Below are positions 1 through 9,287 of a DNA stretch of 64,000 nucleotides, piece by piece. Source of the DNA: Vicinamibacteria bacterium (lineage in GTDB: Bacteria; Acidobacteriota; Vicinamibacteria; Fen-336); NCBI GenBank assembly GCA_035570235.1, contig DATMML010000052.1, positions 26,271 to 90,270 on the forward strand. The letters are read 5' to 3'. The notes beneath the pieces were generated by a model. That model did no database searches. It was not told where the DNA came from and saw nothing but the letters and a program-made list of their open reading frames with translations. Position numbers and translations under genes: made by a program. Every line of letters starts with the position of its first letter. Positions within the stretch are counted from its first letter, which is position 1.

Positions 1-765
1 TCCGGGCTCTGGTACACGCGTCAGTCCTCCACGGGGACGACGGTGTCGATGGGTTTCGGGGGGACGGGCTATACACCCGTGCCGGGAGACTACGACGGCG
101 ACGGGAAGACTGACTTTGCGGTGTTCCACGATGCCACGGGGCTCTGGTTCATCAAGTACTCGTCGACGGGTGCGGTGGTGACGGTCGGATTTGGGGCCTC
201 GGGGTACATTCCAGTTCCCGGGGACTATGACGGCGACGGAAAGACAGACATCGCGGTCTACCACCCGCCGTCGGGGCTGTGGTTCGTTCAGCAGTCCAGC
301 ACGGGGACTACCTTCTCCATGGGCTTTGGGGGCACCGGCTATACGCCCGTGCCCGAGGACTACGATGGCGACGGAAAGACAGACCTCGCCGTCTACAACG
401 CCAGCTCAGGCCTGTGGTTCATTCGCCCGTCGTCCACGGGAACGACTTTTTCGGTCGGGTTCGGTGGCTCCGGTTACACGCCGGTCGCGCTCGACTACGA
501 CGGGGACGGCCGGGCCGACATCGCGGTCTACCATCCCCCCACCGGCCTGTGGTTCGTGCGGCAAACGACGACGGGGGCCACCTTCAGCCTCGGGTTCGGG
601 GGTACCGGCTACGTCCCCGTCCAAGGCTACTATGACGCGGACTGGGCACGGGGGGATCTGGCCGTCTACAATTCCGCCTCCGGCTTGTGGTTCATACGCC
701 AGTCGTCCACCGGCACGACCTTCAGCCTCGGCTTCGGGGGTTCGGGCTTCACGCCCGTGAACTGA
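1..765 (+). CDS. FG-GAP/VCBS repeat protein, C-terminal part (5' end outside window)
   Basis: The reading frame is open from base 1, so this is the tail of a longer gene. It encodes about five repeats of roughly 45 residues. Each carries a calcium-binding-type DYDGDGKTD motif, then AVYHPPSGLWF-like and SSTGTT-like strands and a GFGGTGY turn, as in FG-GAP beta-propeller blades. The last full unit is degenerate (YYDADWARGD replaces the Asp-rich loop). The protein ends in PVN-stop, as does the repeat protein ending at 20594. By family it is probably secreted or surface-exposed, but the N-terminal functional domain is not in view. The next gene starts 16 bases downstream on the same strand. Family assignment is firm; function is unknown. 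Confidence 0.9.
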   Translation, partial: SGLWYTRQSSTGTTVSMGFGGTGYTPVPGDYDGDGKTDFAVFHDATGLWFIKYSSTGAVVTVGFGASGYIPVPGDYDGDGKTDIAVYHPPSGLWFVQQSSTGTTFSMGFGGTGYTPVPEDYDGDGKTDLAVYNASSGLWFIRPSSTGTTFSVGFGGSGYTPVALDYDGDGRADIAVYHPPTGLWFVRQTTTGATFSLGFGGTGYVPVQGYYDADWARGDLAVYNSASGLWFIRQSSTGTTFSLGFGGSGFTPVN

Positions 766-781
766 GGTAGACTGTTCTCCC

Positions 782-1456
782 ATGAGATGCCGAGGCTTGG
801 CCCTGGCCCTCCTTCTCCTCGGGGTGGGCCGCGCGACCGCCGAGGTTGACATCCACTCGGCCGGCGGCCGCGTGGACCTCCGGGTGAGCACGGCTCCCCT
901 TTCCGATGTCCTCGATCGCCTCTCGCGGGAAACGGGAACGAAGGTCGTGTACGAAGGCCCTCCCCCCCGTCAGCTCGTTTCTGTTTCGCTCCAGAAGCGG
1001 ACGCCGGTGGAGGCCGTCCTCAGCCTCCTGGAAGGCACGGGGATCAGCTTCGCCCTGCGGATGGATCCCAGCGGAACGGGGTGCCACACGCTCATCATCG
1101 TTTCCGCCCCCCAAGGAATCGCGACCACGGCCCCGCCCCCGGCGGCCCCGCCGCCAGAGATGGTTCCGCCGAATGCCGCCCCCGAGGAGAGCGTCCCCGC
1201 GGAGGCCTTCACCCCGCCCCCGGGGATGACGGTCTCGCCGCCCCAAGTTGTGCAGCCCCCAGGTCAGCCCGGGAGCTCTCCGGAAGCCAAGGCCGTCCCC
1301 TTCCCACCGGGCTTCAACACCGCCCTGCCCAACTTCCAGAGCGGCCCGCCCATGCCCAGCGGGCCCGTCCTGCCGAGCGTTCCCGGAGGGCCGGGAAGCG
1401 CGCCCCGCGCCGGGCGGCCCCTCCTCGCTCCCGAGAAGGCGGAGCCGGATTCCTAA
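782..1456 (+). CDS. Secreted STN-domain protein with proline-rich tail
   Basis: The 224-residue product starts with a signal peptide (about residues 1-20, LALALLLLGVGRATA). Residues about 25-85 resemble the short N-terminal (STN) domain of secretins and TonB-dependent receptors, with the pattern PLSDVLDRLSRETG, then VSVSLQKRTPVEAVLSLLEG. The remaining 130 residues are low-complexity and rich in Pro, Gly and Ala, with no barrel or secretin domain. An STN domain normally sits in the periplasm and binds partners, so this may be a free-standing periplasmic adaptor; that is inference. It lies between the FG-GAP gene and an FG-GAP remnant that begins 6 bases after its stop codon. Confidence 0.7.
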   Translation: MRCRGLALALLLLGVGRATAEVDIHSAGGRVDLRVSTAPLSDVLDRLSRETGTKVVYEGPPPRQLVSVSLQKRTPVEAVLSLLEGTGISFALRMDPSGTGCHTLIIVSAPQGIATTAPPPAAPPPEMVPPNAAPEESVPAEAFTPPPGMTVSPPQVVQPPGQPGSSPEAKAVPFPPGFNTALPNFQSGPPMPSGPVLPSVPGGPGSAPRAGRPLLAPEKAEPDS

Positions 1457-1462
1457 GCAGCG

Positions 1463-1585
1463 GATGGGAAGACTGATTTAGCGGTAGACCATCCGCCGAG
1501 CGGGCTCTGGTTCGTGCGCTCGTCGCTCAACGGAAGCACTCTCACGACCGGCTCCCGAGGCCCGGCCTTTAGACCCGTGAACTAG
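1463..1585 (+). pseudogene. Remnant of an FG-GAP repeat C-terminus
   Basis: Translated from 1463, the sequence reads DGKTDLAVDHPPSGLWFVRS, continues through a GST turn, and ends RPVN-stop. This is the last FG-GAP unit of the neighbouring family, without a start codon or ribosome site. The glycine-rich turn has decayed (GSRGPAF where intact copies have GFGGTGY). It overlaps the 3' end of the convergent glycosyltransferase gene by 17 bases. It is probably left from duplication or deletion of a repeat-protein gene. Confidence 0.75.
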
Positions 1586-2759
1586 ACCCGCGCCGTCGCC
1601 ACCGGAGCCCGAGGAGGGTCCGACGGCACGGCCCGTAGACCCAGCGCTTCCAAAGGAAGTCGCGGTACTCATACGCGCGCGCCGCCTCCGAGAAAGCCCT
1701 AAGGTGCGCGCAAAGCTGGCGGTCCGCCGAGAACTCTCGGGCGCGCATCCTCCCCTTCGCCACCAGCTTCTCCCGGAGGTCCGCCTCGCACCAGACCCTC
1801 TCGATGGCGTCCGCCATGGAATCGGGCGAGTTGGGGTCGAAGAGCACGGCGGCATCACCGGTGACTTCTGGTACGGAGGTCGCGTCGGCGGCGGTGATGG
1901 GGCAGCCTGCAGTCATCGCCTCGAGCAAGGGGATACCGAATCCCTCGAAGAGGGAAGGGAAGACCAGCATTCGAGCGCGCCGGTAAAGGTAGGCGATCTC
2001 CTCGACCTGAACGTAGCCCAGCTGCGTGACCTGCCTTCGGATGCCGTACTCAACCGCTTTGGCCTCCACCGGATAGCCGTTGGCGTTCGGGAACCCCGTC
2101 AGCACCACGTTGACGACCAGACCCTTTTTCTCTTTGAGTATCTTCAGGGCTCGCAGCAAGCCATCGTGATTCTTGTGCTTCCAGAAGTTAGCCGGATAAA
2201 AGACGAACTCTTCGGGGAGAGGCTCCGCGGGAGGACGCGCGATCTCCCCGCTGCGCTCAAATCGCCGGTCGGCGCTGATGGGCGCCACGATCACCTTCTC
2301 CGGCGGGAGGCCATGGTGCTGCACCATCGTTCGCTTCGAGAACTCCGATAGGGTGAGGACCCGGTCCGCCATGCGCGTCGACTCGGGAAAATGGAGGTCG
2401 CGCTCAAAGAGGTCCTCCTTCGTGAAAAACTCCGGGTAGAAGACCTCCTGGATGTCGGGCAGCGAGACGACGGTCGGCTTCGGAAGCGGGCGTGGATAAA
2501 GGGCACTCAGGGGGCAGAAGTACAGATCGATCTTGTCGAGGTTGGACAAGACCTCGCGCTGATCGGTCAGGAGCACCGCCCCCTCCTTCCAGCGCTCCGT
2601 GCCCAGGTTGGCCAGCTCGCCCGCGTTTTGCTCGTACCAGAAGAAAACGTACTGGTTCTCGGTGTCGTTCTCCAGAAGATTGCGGAAGAGGGTCAGGAAG
2701 TACTGCTTGATGCCGCCGATATTTGGCTGCAGCAAGAAGCAATTCACCCCGATTCGCAT
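1569..2759 (-). CDS. Glycosyltransferase family 4 (GT-B fold)
   Basis: The 396-residue protein begins MRIGVNCFLLQPNIGGIKQY, a typical GT4 N-terminus with the glycine-rich acceptor-side loop. The C-terminal half has the family's E-x7-E signature (SLFEGFGIPLLEAMTAGCP), then TSVPEVTGDAAVLFDP for nucleotide-sugar binding. It should transfer a sugar from a nucleotide donor to a glycan or lipid-linked acceptor at the cytoplasmic face. I chose the ATG at 2759 because GGAGG lies 7 bases upstream. Another ATG at 2792 overlaps the upstream gene's stop as ATGA and would add 11 residues. It ends a minus-strand run of three overlapping or abutting glycan genes. Confidence 0.88.
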   Translation of the reverse strand: MRIGVNCFLLQPNIGGIKQYFLTLFRNLLENDTENQYVFFWYEQNAGELANLGTERWKEGAVLLTDQREVLSNLDKIDLYFCPLSALYPRPLPKPTVVSLPDIQEVFYPEFFTKEDLFERDLHFPESTRMADRVLTLSEFSKRTMVQHHGLPPEKVIVAPISADRRFERSGEIARPPAEPLPEEFVFYPANFWKHKNHDGLLRALKILKEKKGLVVNVVLTGFPNANGYPVEAKAVEYGIRRQVTQLGYVQVEEIAYLYRRARMLVFPSLFEGFGIPLLEAMTAGCPITAADATSVPEVTGDAAVLFDPNSPDSMADAIERVWCEADLREKLVAKGRMRAREFSADRQLCAHLRAFSEAARAYEYRDFLWKRWVYGPCRRTLLGLRWRRRGSSSRV

Positions 2760-2788
2760 TCCGCGGCCTCCGGCGGGCAGCCCTTGGG

Positions 2789-4561
2789 TCATTGCACGGG
2801 TTGCAACACGATGGGCACGGGCCGGACCTTCCGGGCGACCAGGTTGATGTCGCGGCCCTCTTCTAGGCGCAGCACTTCGAAGCCGAGCTGTCCGAGGCAG
2901 TAGTGCACAACCTCCTTGGAGAGGAAGTAGAACTGGTGCGACGGCCTCGTCCCGCCATAGCACCAGGCGACTTCGTCCAGCAGCCGGGAGAAGCCCTTTT
3001 CCGTCGTGCAGGTCGCTACGGTCATGACCATGTGGCCGCCGACCTTCAAGCTCGCCGCCGCGTTGAGCCAATATGCGATCAGAGTGTGTAGCTCCACGTG
3101 CTGCATCGAGTCGATGGAGAAAAACAGGTCGACTTCGCCCAATAGGCCCAGCCTCGCTACCGCCTCCTGGATCTCGTAGCAGTTGCCCATCTTCAGGAGC
3201 TCGAACTGCACCGCGCCCTTCCCCCCGTGCTTGGCGAGGCGGGCCTCGGCGAGCTTCATGAACATCTCCGAGACATCAAAGCAGAGTAGCTGGGCCACGC
3301 GGTCGACGACGCGCAGCGTGTACTTGCCGGAGCCGGGGCCGACCTCGACCGCCACCCCCCGGCCGTCGGGGGGGAGGCAAGGGTGCAGGAAGGAGGCAGC
3401 ATAGGCATCCCACTCCGCCTCGGTACCCCACTCGTCGCCGGGGTAAACGAGGTCGAGCCGGCCCTGGTTGGTGGGCTCGAGCTTGGCGTACGTCTCCCAG
3501 CGCTTGACGTAGTCATCCCAGTCGTCGGCGTAGCTTCTTGGCCTCTCCATGGCCCTCCCCTCGTCTCTGGTTCCGCGATTCTGGGCCGCCGGGGGGCGCC
3601 GCCGCTCCCGGTAGAGCCGCCAGCATTGACGCATCACCCCGAGGCTCAGGCAGGTTGCGGCGAGCCACTCGCCGAAACACTCCGAGGGGCGGGTGTCCCC
3701 TTTCGCCACGCACCGCCAAAGCCGGAGGGGGCCTGCCAGCACGGAGGACAAGTGCCACTTCGCGGCGCCCCAGAGGAACGGTGCTTCCAGCCTCCGCACA
3801 CCATCCATGACGACGATCTGGGTCATCCCCTCGATGAACTCGCGCTTGAGAACGTAGGGGAGGCGAAGCTTGCCTTCTCGGATCAAGTGTGTAGCGGCAG
3901 CCCGCGGCTCGTAGACGATGAGCCCCCCCGCCGCCCTCACCCGCGCCCCGAGCAGGCTGTCCTCACCCCCGAGCGCGAGGCGGCGTCCGGCCTTGAACCC
4001 TAGTTGCTCGCTGAAGCCGCCGAGGCGGAGGAGCTCCTCTTTGAGGATCGCGAAATTTGCACCCACGGGCAGGTCGGAGTCCGGGAAAGGCACGGCGTTC
4101 TCTCCGATGTCGTAGGTACCGAGAATCGTGATCCGGCTTGACGGATACCACCGGGGCTTCGGCACCTCCCATTCGGGGAGGATTCTCCCCCCGACCATCG
4201 TGGGGGCGGGTTCTCGGGCGAACGCCTCCCGGTAGCCGGCGAGCCACCCGGCCCGGGCCTGGGCATCATCGTCCAGGAACGCGAGGATTCGCCCGGCCGC
4301 CTCTCGGGCGCCAACATTGCGCGCCTGGCTCAAGCCGAGGGTTGGGATCCGGAAGTACCGCAGGTGCGGCAGGGGTCCGAGGTGCTCCCGGATCCGGGAC
4401 TCCAGCGGCCCATCCCCATCCTGGTCGATAACCAGGATCTCGCAATCCGCCGAGCCATCCTCCACCACACTCCGGATCGCACGGAGGGCCAGCGTCTCTC
4501 GGCGGTACGTGCAGATGATCACGCTGATGATGGGTGTCCCCCCCCGAGGGTCGCTAGACAT
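2789..4561 (-). CDS. Glycosyltransferase family 2 fused to SAM-dependent methyltransferase
   Basis: Residues about 10-320 are a GT2 (GT-A fold) domain: ISVIICTYRR start, the LSQARNVGA loop, and the AFLDDDAQ metal-binding motif. Residues about 338-590 are a class I methyltransferase with motif I VAVEVGPGSGKYTL and the acidic strand LLCFDVSEMF. The two are joined by a short Arg-rich linker. Inside the frame, an ATG at 3550 starts the methyltransferase part (MERPRSYADDW) and is preceded by GGGGAGGG. The transferase could therefore also be made alone, or this may be two genes merged by loss of a stop. The start overlaps the upstream GT2 gene by 8 bases. Likely role: adding and methylating a sugar on a surface glycan. 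Confidence 0.85.
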   Translation of the reverse strand: MSSDPRGGTPIISVIICTYRRETLALRAIRSVVEDGSADCEILVIDQDGDGPLESRIREHLGPLPHLRYFRIPTLGLSQARNVGAREAAGRILAFLDDDAQARAGWLAGYREAFAREPAPTMVGGRILPEWEVPKPRWYPSSRITILGTYDIGENAVPFPDSDLPVGANFAILKEELLRLGGFSEQLGFKAGRRLALGGEDSLLGARVRAAGGLIVYEPRAAATHLIREGKLRLPYVLKREFIEGMTQIVVMDGVRRLEAPFLWGAAKWHLSSVLAGPLRLWRCVAKGDTRPSECFGEWLAATCLSLGVMRQCWRLYRERRRPPAAQNRGTRDEGRAMERPRSYADDWDDYVKRWETYAKLEPTNQGRLDLVYPGDEWGTEAEWDAYAASFLHPCLPPDGRGVAVEVGPGSGKYTLRVVDRVAQLLCFDVSEMFMKLAEARLAKHGGKGAVQFELLKMGNCYEIQEAVARLGLLGEVDLFFSIDSMQHVELHTLIAYWLNAAASLKVGGHMVMTVATCTTEKGFSRLLDEVAWCYGGTRPSHQFYFLSKEVVHYCLGQLGFEVLRLEEGRDINLVARKVRPVPIVLQPVQ

Positions 4562-5738
4562 ATCGGTAGCGATACCGCTTGTTCCGGTAGGCCTTCACTA
4601 TCTCATCCCAGCACCTGCGCAGAAGCGCGAACGCCCTTGGCCCCAGGGCCAATGCCAGCAGGACGAGCCATGCCAGCGGATGCAGCCACATTCCCGGGCG
4701 GCCGACCACGGAGGCGCCGAGGAAGTGGTTGGCCTGCTCGCGGTTGCCCCTTTCCAGCGCGGTCAGGGCAGCCAGGAGGTAGGCCCTCCGCCCGCCCTCC
4801 CCGGACCTCCGCCGCAGCGCGGCGACATCCTCCGGAGGCAGGTCCCGCCAACGCTCGAAGAGCCTCGCTTCCGCCCCGCGCGCCACCTCGAAGTCGAGGC
4901 CGGCGTGGAGGGCGTGGTTGAAATGGAAGAAGGTAAAGTAGCGGGTCATGCTCCGGGGGGCGTTGTGGCGCCGGAAGATCTCCATGTTGTCGAGCCAGAA
5001 GACGGTCGGGCTGGAGAGGGACTTGGTGCCGACGATCATCCGGAACCTTCCCAGCTTGACCGGGATGTGGCAGAGCGAGAGGCCCGCGCTGCCCGCACGA
5101 AGCCAGAACTCGAGGTCCATCGAGTAGTGGAAGGTCTCGTCGAGCAGCCCGATTCGGTCGTGGACCCGGCGTCGCCAGAAGGTGGCTTGCTGCATGATGT
5201 AGTTCGTGAAGTCGTTCCACAGCGGGTGGTACGACCTCAGAACCGAGTAGTCGTAGGGGCGCGAGAGCCATTCCCAGAGCAGCTTTCCGCGTTCGTCGAT
5301 GACATCCCCGTCCCCATACACGAAGTCGTTCTGTGGGTGGTCGGCGAAGTGCCGGACCACCGCCGCGAAGCCACCGGCGATGTGCAGGTCGTCCGAGTTG
5401 AGATAGGAGAGGATCTCTCCGCGCGCCATGGCCAACCCCTTGTTGATGGCGTGGGTCTGCCCCCGATCCTTCTCCGACAGCCACCTGAAACTCACGCCCT
5501 GGCATCGGGGCTCAAAGGTCCCGCTCGCGACCAGCTCCGCGCATCGTCGAATGATATCTACCGAGCCGTCCGTCGAGCCTCCGTCGATGACCAGATAGTC
5601 GATGAAAAAGTCGCCCGCCTGGGAGATCACACTGTGGATCGTCTCCTCGACAAACGCGGCGTGGTTCAGGCATGGAGTGACAACGGAAACGGTTGCAGGC
5701 GTGCCGCTCCCCGGTTTGGCGTCGCCGGAATGGCTCAA
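4554..5738 (-). CDS. Glycosyltransferase family 2
   Basis: The 394-residue protein has the GT2 hallmarks: VSVVTPCLNHAAFVEETIHS, LVIDGGSTDGSVDII for the nucleotide site, and YLNSDDLHIAGG with the metal-binding DxD-type acidic motif. The ASP-rich YGDGDVID follows. A hydrophobic stretch near residues 360-380 (LAWLVLLALALGPRAFALL) suggests membrane attachment. The predicted start is TTG at 5738 without a good ribosome site, so the exact N-terminus is uncertain; the catalytic domain begins about 17 residues later, so little can be missing. It heads the three-gene glycosyltransferase run ending at 1569. Confidence 0.87.
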   Translation of the reverse strand: MSHSGDAKPGSGTPATVSVVTPCLNHAAFVEETIHSVISQAGDFFIDYLVIDGGSTDGSVDIIRRCAELVASGTFEPRCQGVSFRWLSEKDRGQTHAINKGLAMARGEILSYLNSDDLHIAGGFAAVVRHFADHPQNDFVYGDGDVIDERGKLLWEWLSRPYDYSVLRSYHPLWNDFTNYIMQQATFWRRRVHDRIGLLDETFHYSMDLEFWLRAGSAGLSLCHIPVKLGRFRMIVGTKSLSSPTVFWLDNMEIFRRHNAPRSMTRYFTFFHFNHALHAGLDFEVARGAEARLFERWRDLPPEDVAALRRRSGEGGRRAYLLAALTALERGNREQANHFLGASVVGRPGMWLHPLAWLVLLALALGPRAFALLRRCWDEIVKAYRNKRYRYRYV

Positions 5739-5973
5739 GCGCGAACCAACGATCGGCTGAGAGTCTGGTCCAAGCTATCTTGAAGGCACCCGGACTCGCT
5801 TGAGCCTCCCCCTCGAGTAACCGCGGCCGCCGAGGGGTCGGTCACGCTCGCGCCGGAATGACGGAGCCGCTTCTTGAAGTGGATCGTGCTTGGATCGTCG
5901 GCCTTGTAGGGAGGCATCAGAGGCCGCCGGCTGACCAGATACGGGGGAGGGACCAAGCGTTTGCCCGCGACGA

Positions 5974-7812
5974 TTATAGCCCCGGCCCCACCGCGGTCGG
6001 AAGTCCTTGTCCCTGGTCGCCTTTGGCCTTATCCAGCAGCATCCAACGGTCTCCCTCCAACCCTCCCATCCCGACGACGCGCCAGCCAGCCGACTCCGGG
6101 GAGGTGATGAACGGGCGGTGGAGGGTGTCCGTCTCCAGGTGTTTCCAGAGGTTCTCGTTGACATACAAGAGGGTGACTCCATGGGCGGCGAGAACGTCCG
6201 GAAGGGGGGCCGCCCCCTGCGCCTCGCTCAGGATTGAATAGTCGAAATTCAAGGCAGGGTCGCGCAGAAAGTCCCGCACTAAGTACCCGTTCAGCTCCAT
6301 GACCCGCTCGTTGATCAGGAACCGCGTGGTCGGACGGCGAAAGACCTCGGCGAAGGGGGCCAGTCTCTCGTAAAGGGCCAGAAGAGGCCGTTCACCCGGC
6401 CGATAGAAAGTGCGGTACCGGTTGGGGGCCAGCCAGACGATGGTCACCATCATCAGCGGGACGAGGACCGGCCCACACTGCAGCCTCCGCCAGGGGCGCA
6501 CCAGCACGAACAAGCACATGCCCGCCACTGCCATGAGAAATACGCCCTGGACGAAGAGATACGCCGGGCGCGGCCGCTGAGAGAGAAGGACCGCGGCCCC
6601 CACCGGCAGCACCGAAAACATGGCCCACCAAGCCCCTGCTCTCCGCCTCAGCCAGGCTTTCCACCAGTAGCGGCGCTCGCGCAAGAGCCGGTACGAGCCG
6701 GCCAAGAGGATCAGGCCGAGGCCGACGCTGGGAAGCAGTGGTCGAGGAGAGCCCAACTGCTGCGAGGGAGCGTAGTCGGGGTTGATCGTGCCGTGGGCCG
6801 AGTTGAAGAGGAGGAGCTGAAGGCCGGCGGGCGTGAGGCGAAGGTTCCAGAGGAAGTGTTCTGCCACCGCTTTCGGGTTCGCCCGCAACATCTGCGAGAG
6901 CGTGGGTCGTTCCTGGCCAAATGTCTCCTGCATCAAGTCGGTGCATTGCACCCAGGGGTCCTTCCTCCACTCCGGGTGACGCTGCTGGTAGCCAAACGCG
7001 AAAACCTGGCACATGTTCAGGACGTGCTTGTCATTAAGGCGGTAGTGGAGCGCCGGGAACTTGTAGACCGCGCGCGTGTACACCAGGCCGACGAGCGACC
7101 CGACCAACAGGATCGGAAGACCGTACGCCAACGCGTAGACGGCGCCTCGCGTCCGCGCCACGGGCGGACATCGGAGCCGCGACCGCCATTCCCAGACCAG
7201 CCAGGACAGCGCCAGGACGGCGGTGGCAACTATGTATTCATTGCGGACGAGGACCGAGGCGGCGAGAAAGACGCCCAGAGCAGCGCCGCGCGTCCAAGGG
7301 TTCCAACCCAGCGCGAGGATGAGCCAAGCCACGAGGATGGGGATCACGGCAAACAGGTGCACGGTGAAGGTGGCGTCGAAGACGATGGGAAGGACCGCCC
7401 ACCAGGCGGCGACGAGCCAGGCGATGCCCGGCGGCAGCAGCCGGCGGAGAAGGGCCAGGATGAGGACATCGAGTAGTAACACGATGAGAATCCGGTGAAG
7501 GGTGGTCGCCGCGTAGGGGTCGGTGGTTGTGAGGCGCATTACGGTTCCGAAGAAGGCCGCGTACAGGGGTGACCAGGCGATGTCGACCAGGGACCTGGTG
7601 AGCCAGAGGTAACCCTGGCAGTAGAAGGTAGCCTCGTCACCGGAGGTGAGGTCGCGGTATGACCAGATGCCCCACATCACCTTGGCCTGAAGCGCCAAGA
7701 GCGCCATATAGTAGAAAGAAGGGCGGCGACCTAGGTCTTTGAGGGCCGATATCCAGGTCGGAGTGGCCCGAACTCCGGTGAGGCTCTCCCCCGAGCGATG
7801 ATCACTCCCCAT
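5974..7812 (-). CDS. Polytopic membrane glycosyltransferase-like protein (GT-C/ArnT type)
   Basis: The 612-residue protein has an N-terminal hydrophobic segment, then an exposed loop containing YRDLTSGDEATFY. The acidic residues sit where GT-C enzymes (PMT, ArnT) place the catalytic Asp or Glu. Eight to ten further membrane segments follow (for example ILIVLLLDVLILALLRRLL), and a soluble C-terminal region of about 130 residues. By family it would use a lipid-linked sugar and modify a glycan or protein on the periplasmic side. The ATG at 7812 has a GGGGAA-type ribosome site. It sits alone between the GT2 run and a divergent methyltransferase gene. Confidence 0.72.
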   Translation of the reverse strand: MGSDHRSGESLTGVRATPTWISALKDLGRRPSFYYMALLALQAKVMWGIWSYRDLTSGDEATFYCQGYLWLTRSLVDIAWSPLYAAFFGTVMRLTTTDPYAATTLHRILIVLLLDVLILALLRRLLPPGIAWLVAAWWAVLPIVFDATFTVHLFAVIPILVAWLILALGWNPWTRGAALGVFLAASVLVRNEYIVATAVLALSWLVWEWRSRLRCPPVARTRGAVYALAYGLPILLVGSLVGLVYTRAVYKFPALHYRLNDKHVLNMCQVFAFGYQQRHPEWRKDPWVQCTDLMQETFGQERPTLSQMLRANPKAVAEHFLWNLRLTPAGLQLLLFNSAHGTINPDYAPSQQLGSPRPLLPSVGLGLILLAGSYRLLRERRYWWKAWLRRRAGAWWAMFSVLPVGAAVLLSQRPRPAYLFVQGVFLMAVAGMCLFVLVRPWRRLQCGPVLVPLMMVTIVWLAPNRYRTFYRPGERPLLALYERLAPFAEVFRRPTTRFLINERVMELNGYLVRDFLRDPALNFDYSILSEAQGAAPLPDVLAAHGVTLLYVNENLWKHLETDTLHRPFITSPESAGWRVVGMGGLEGDRWMLLDKAKGDQGQGLPTAVGPGL

Positions 7813-8131
7813 TGTTCCCCGACCGTATTGTGATAGTTAAGGTGCAGCGGCCCGGGCAGCTCACTCGCTGCAGGCCTCCGGGGTAACCCGAGGTCTTGAT
7901 GCGACCTCCCTGGTCTAGCCGGAATGCAATTCCCAAGGATTGTAGCGCGTAACGAAGAACACCACGGCAGGGGAGGTACGCCGGGCGCGCGATGGTGTGT
8001 CCGGACAACAATATATTGATGGCCCGAGTCGAAGGATTTTGGGGCGTGCTTGCCGGGAGGGGTAAGCCCCTTGGGAACCTTACTCATTCGAGTGGGGAGG
8101 GAACGTCAAGAACCGGCGGGGGGCGGGGGGT
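7813..8131. other. Divergent intergenic region, no gene recognised
   Basis: These 319 bases separate two divergently transcribed genes and should hold both promoters. The base composition is locally lower in GC, with AT-rich islands around 7825-7840 and 8008-8022 (ACAATATATTGAT). I could not pair a convincing -35 with a -10 for either direction. Short open frames here lack coding character. Confidence 0.5.
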
Positions 8132-9250
8132 ATGGGCCTTCACGACGCCCTAACACGGCTTGGCTCCCAGGCGCTGCTGTGGCTGAAGGGGCCATCTGCC
8201 CTGAAGAGCCCGGTGGTGTTCCTAGCCCTTTACGATGCTGATCCAGAGGGGTTGATTGAAGCCGTCATGCGCCTCTACGGCTCGAACCGAGACTACACTT
8301 CCCACTACGTGCACCAGCTTGTCCGACACCACCGGGCGAACCCGCTTATTACCTTGTACCTCGAATCGGAAATGGGCGGCCTTGGGCGCGCACGCCAATT
8401 CTTGGATGCCCTCGCCGGGTCCTTCCACCGCCCGAATCTCTTCCGCGGGAAGCGCTGCCTGGACGTGGGAGCAAATGCGGGCCAGACTCTTCTCGCCTTT
8501 TGCGAGAGGGGCGCGCGGGCGGCGGTGGGAGTGGAGATTGACCAGGCGCGTTACGAGACCGCCCGGTTGAACCTGGATGGGGCCCGGGGCGAGGGATATC
8601 AGCTGGAGGTCTACAACAATGACATCCTGAACGGCGCCTTCATCAGAACCTTGTCGACGTTCGACATCATCTTTTGTCTCGATGTCATTGAGCACGTACA
8701 AGACCCGCGGCTCCTGGTCCAGAACCTTTCCTCTTTGCTAGCCCAAGAGCCTGAGGGCTTCATCTATCTCAAAGTGGGCAACCCCCTCTGCTACAAGAAC
8801 GTACTGGCCGAGCCTCACTACCAGATCCCGGGGCTCGTGCTCTTGCCCCACGCGCTGGCGAAGGTCTACTACCAAGCCTCCTTCCCCCACGACGGCCTCA
8901 ACTACAGCGTCCAATCGTGGCATTCATACCTCGGCTACGAGGAGATGTTCCTGGGCGAGGGCCTCCATTGTCGACCCTTGTACGACTGTCACATCTACCT
9001 AAAAGACCTCGACCGGTATCTGCGTCTCGTGAAGCCCACTCTTGCGACCTTGAGCGCGTTCTGCGAGTGGAAGCAGATCGATTCCGGTCTGCGACAAGAA
9101 GTAGAGGCCCATGTGCGCGGCTACCTGGCGGAGCTCGTCGATGTGTTCGACCGGTACCGCGCCACGGGCGATCCCGCTCTGGACCGGCAGATTTGGCTCA
9201 AGTACTTCCCCGTAGACAGCGAGCTGATCGTCTCGCGCCATTCAGGGTGA
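8132..9250 (+). CDS. SAM-dependent methyltransferase
   Basis: The 372-residue protein has a class I methyltransferase core at about residues 105-230. Motif I is CLDVGANAGQTLLAF, the acidic end of beta-2 is VGVEIDQARYETA, and motif IV-like FDIIFCLDVIEHVQDPR follows. The N-terminal 100 residues and C-terminal 120 residues are not recognised; the latter may bind the acceptor. Its place next to membrane glycosyltransferases suggests that it methylates a sugar of the surface glycan, which is inference. A G-rich run directly precedes the ATG. The next gene starts 37 bases downstream on the same strand. Confidence 0.8.
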   Translation: MGLHDALTRLGSQALLWLKGPSALKSPVVFLALYDADPEGLIEAVMRLYGSNRDYTSHYVHQLVRHHRANPLITLYLESEMGGLGRARQFLDALAGSFHRPNLFRGKRCLDVGANAGQTLLAFCERGARAAVGVEIDQARYETARLNLDGARGEGYQLEVYNNDILNGAFIRTLSTFDIIFCLDVIEHVQDPRLLVQNLSSLLAQEPEGFIYLKVGNPLCYKNVLAEPHYQIPGLVLLPHALAKVYYQASFPHDGLNYSVQSWHSYLGYEEMFLGEGLHCRPLYDCHIYLKDLDRYLRLVKPTLATLSAFCEWKQIDSGLRQEVEAHVRGYLAELVDVFDRYRATGDPALDRQIWLKYFPVDSELIVSRHSG

Positions 9251-9287
9251 TCCGGCGGTGACCCTGGGGGATCAGAGCCTTCTCTAG

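Noticed and set aside
5735..5956. Open frame of 73 codons on the minus strand abutting the GT2 gene
   Set aside because: It has no ribosome site, no recognisable domain and biased composition; the stop overlap with the TTG start is likely chance.
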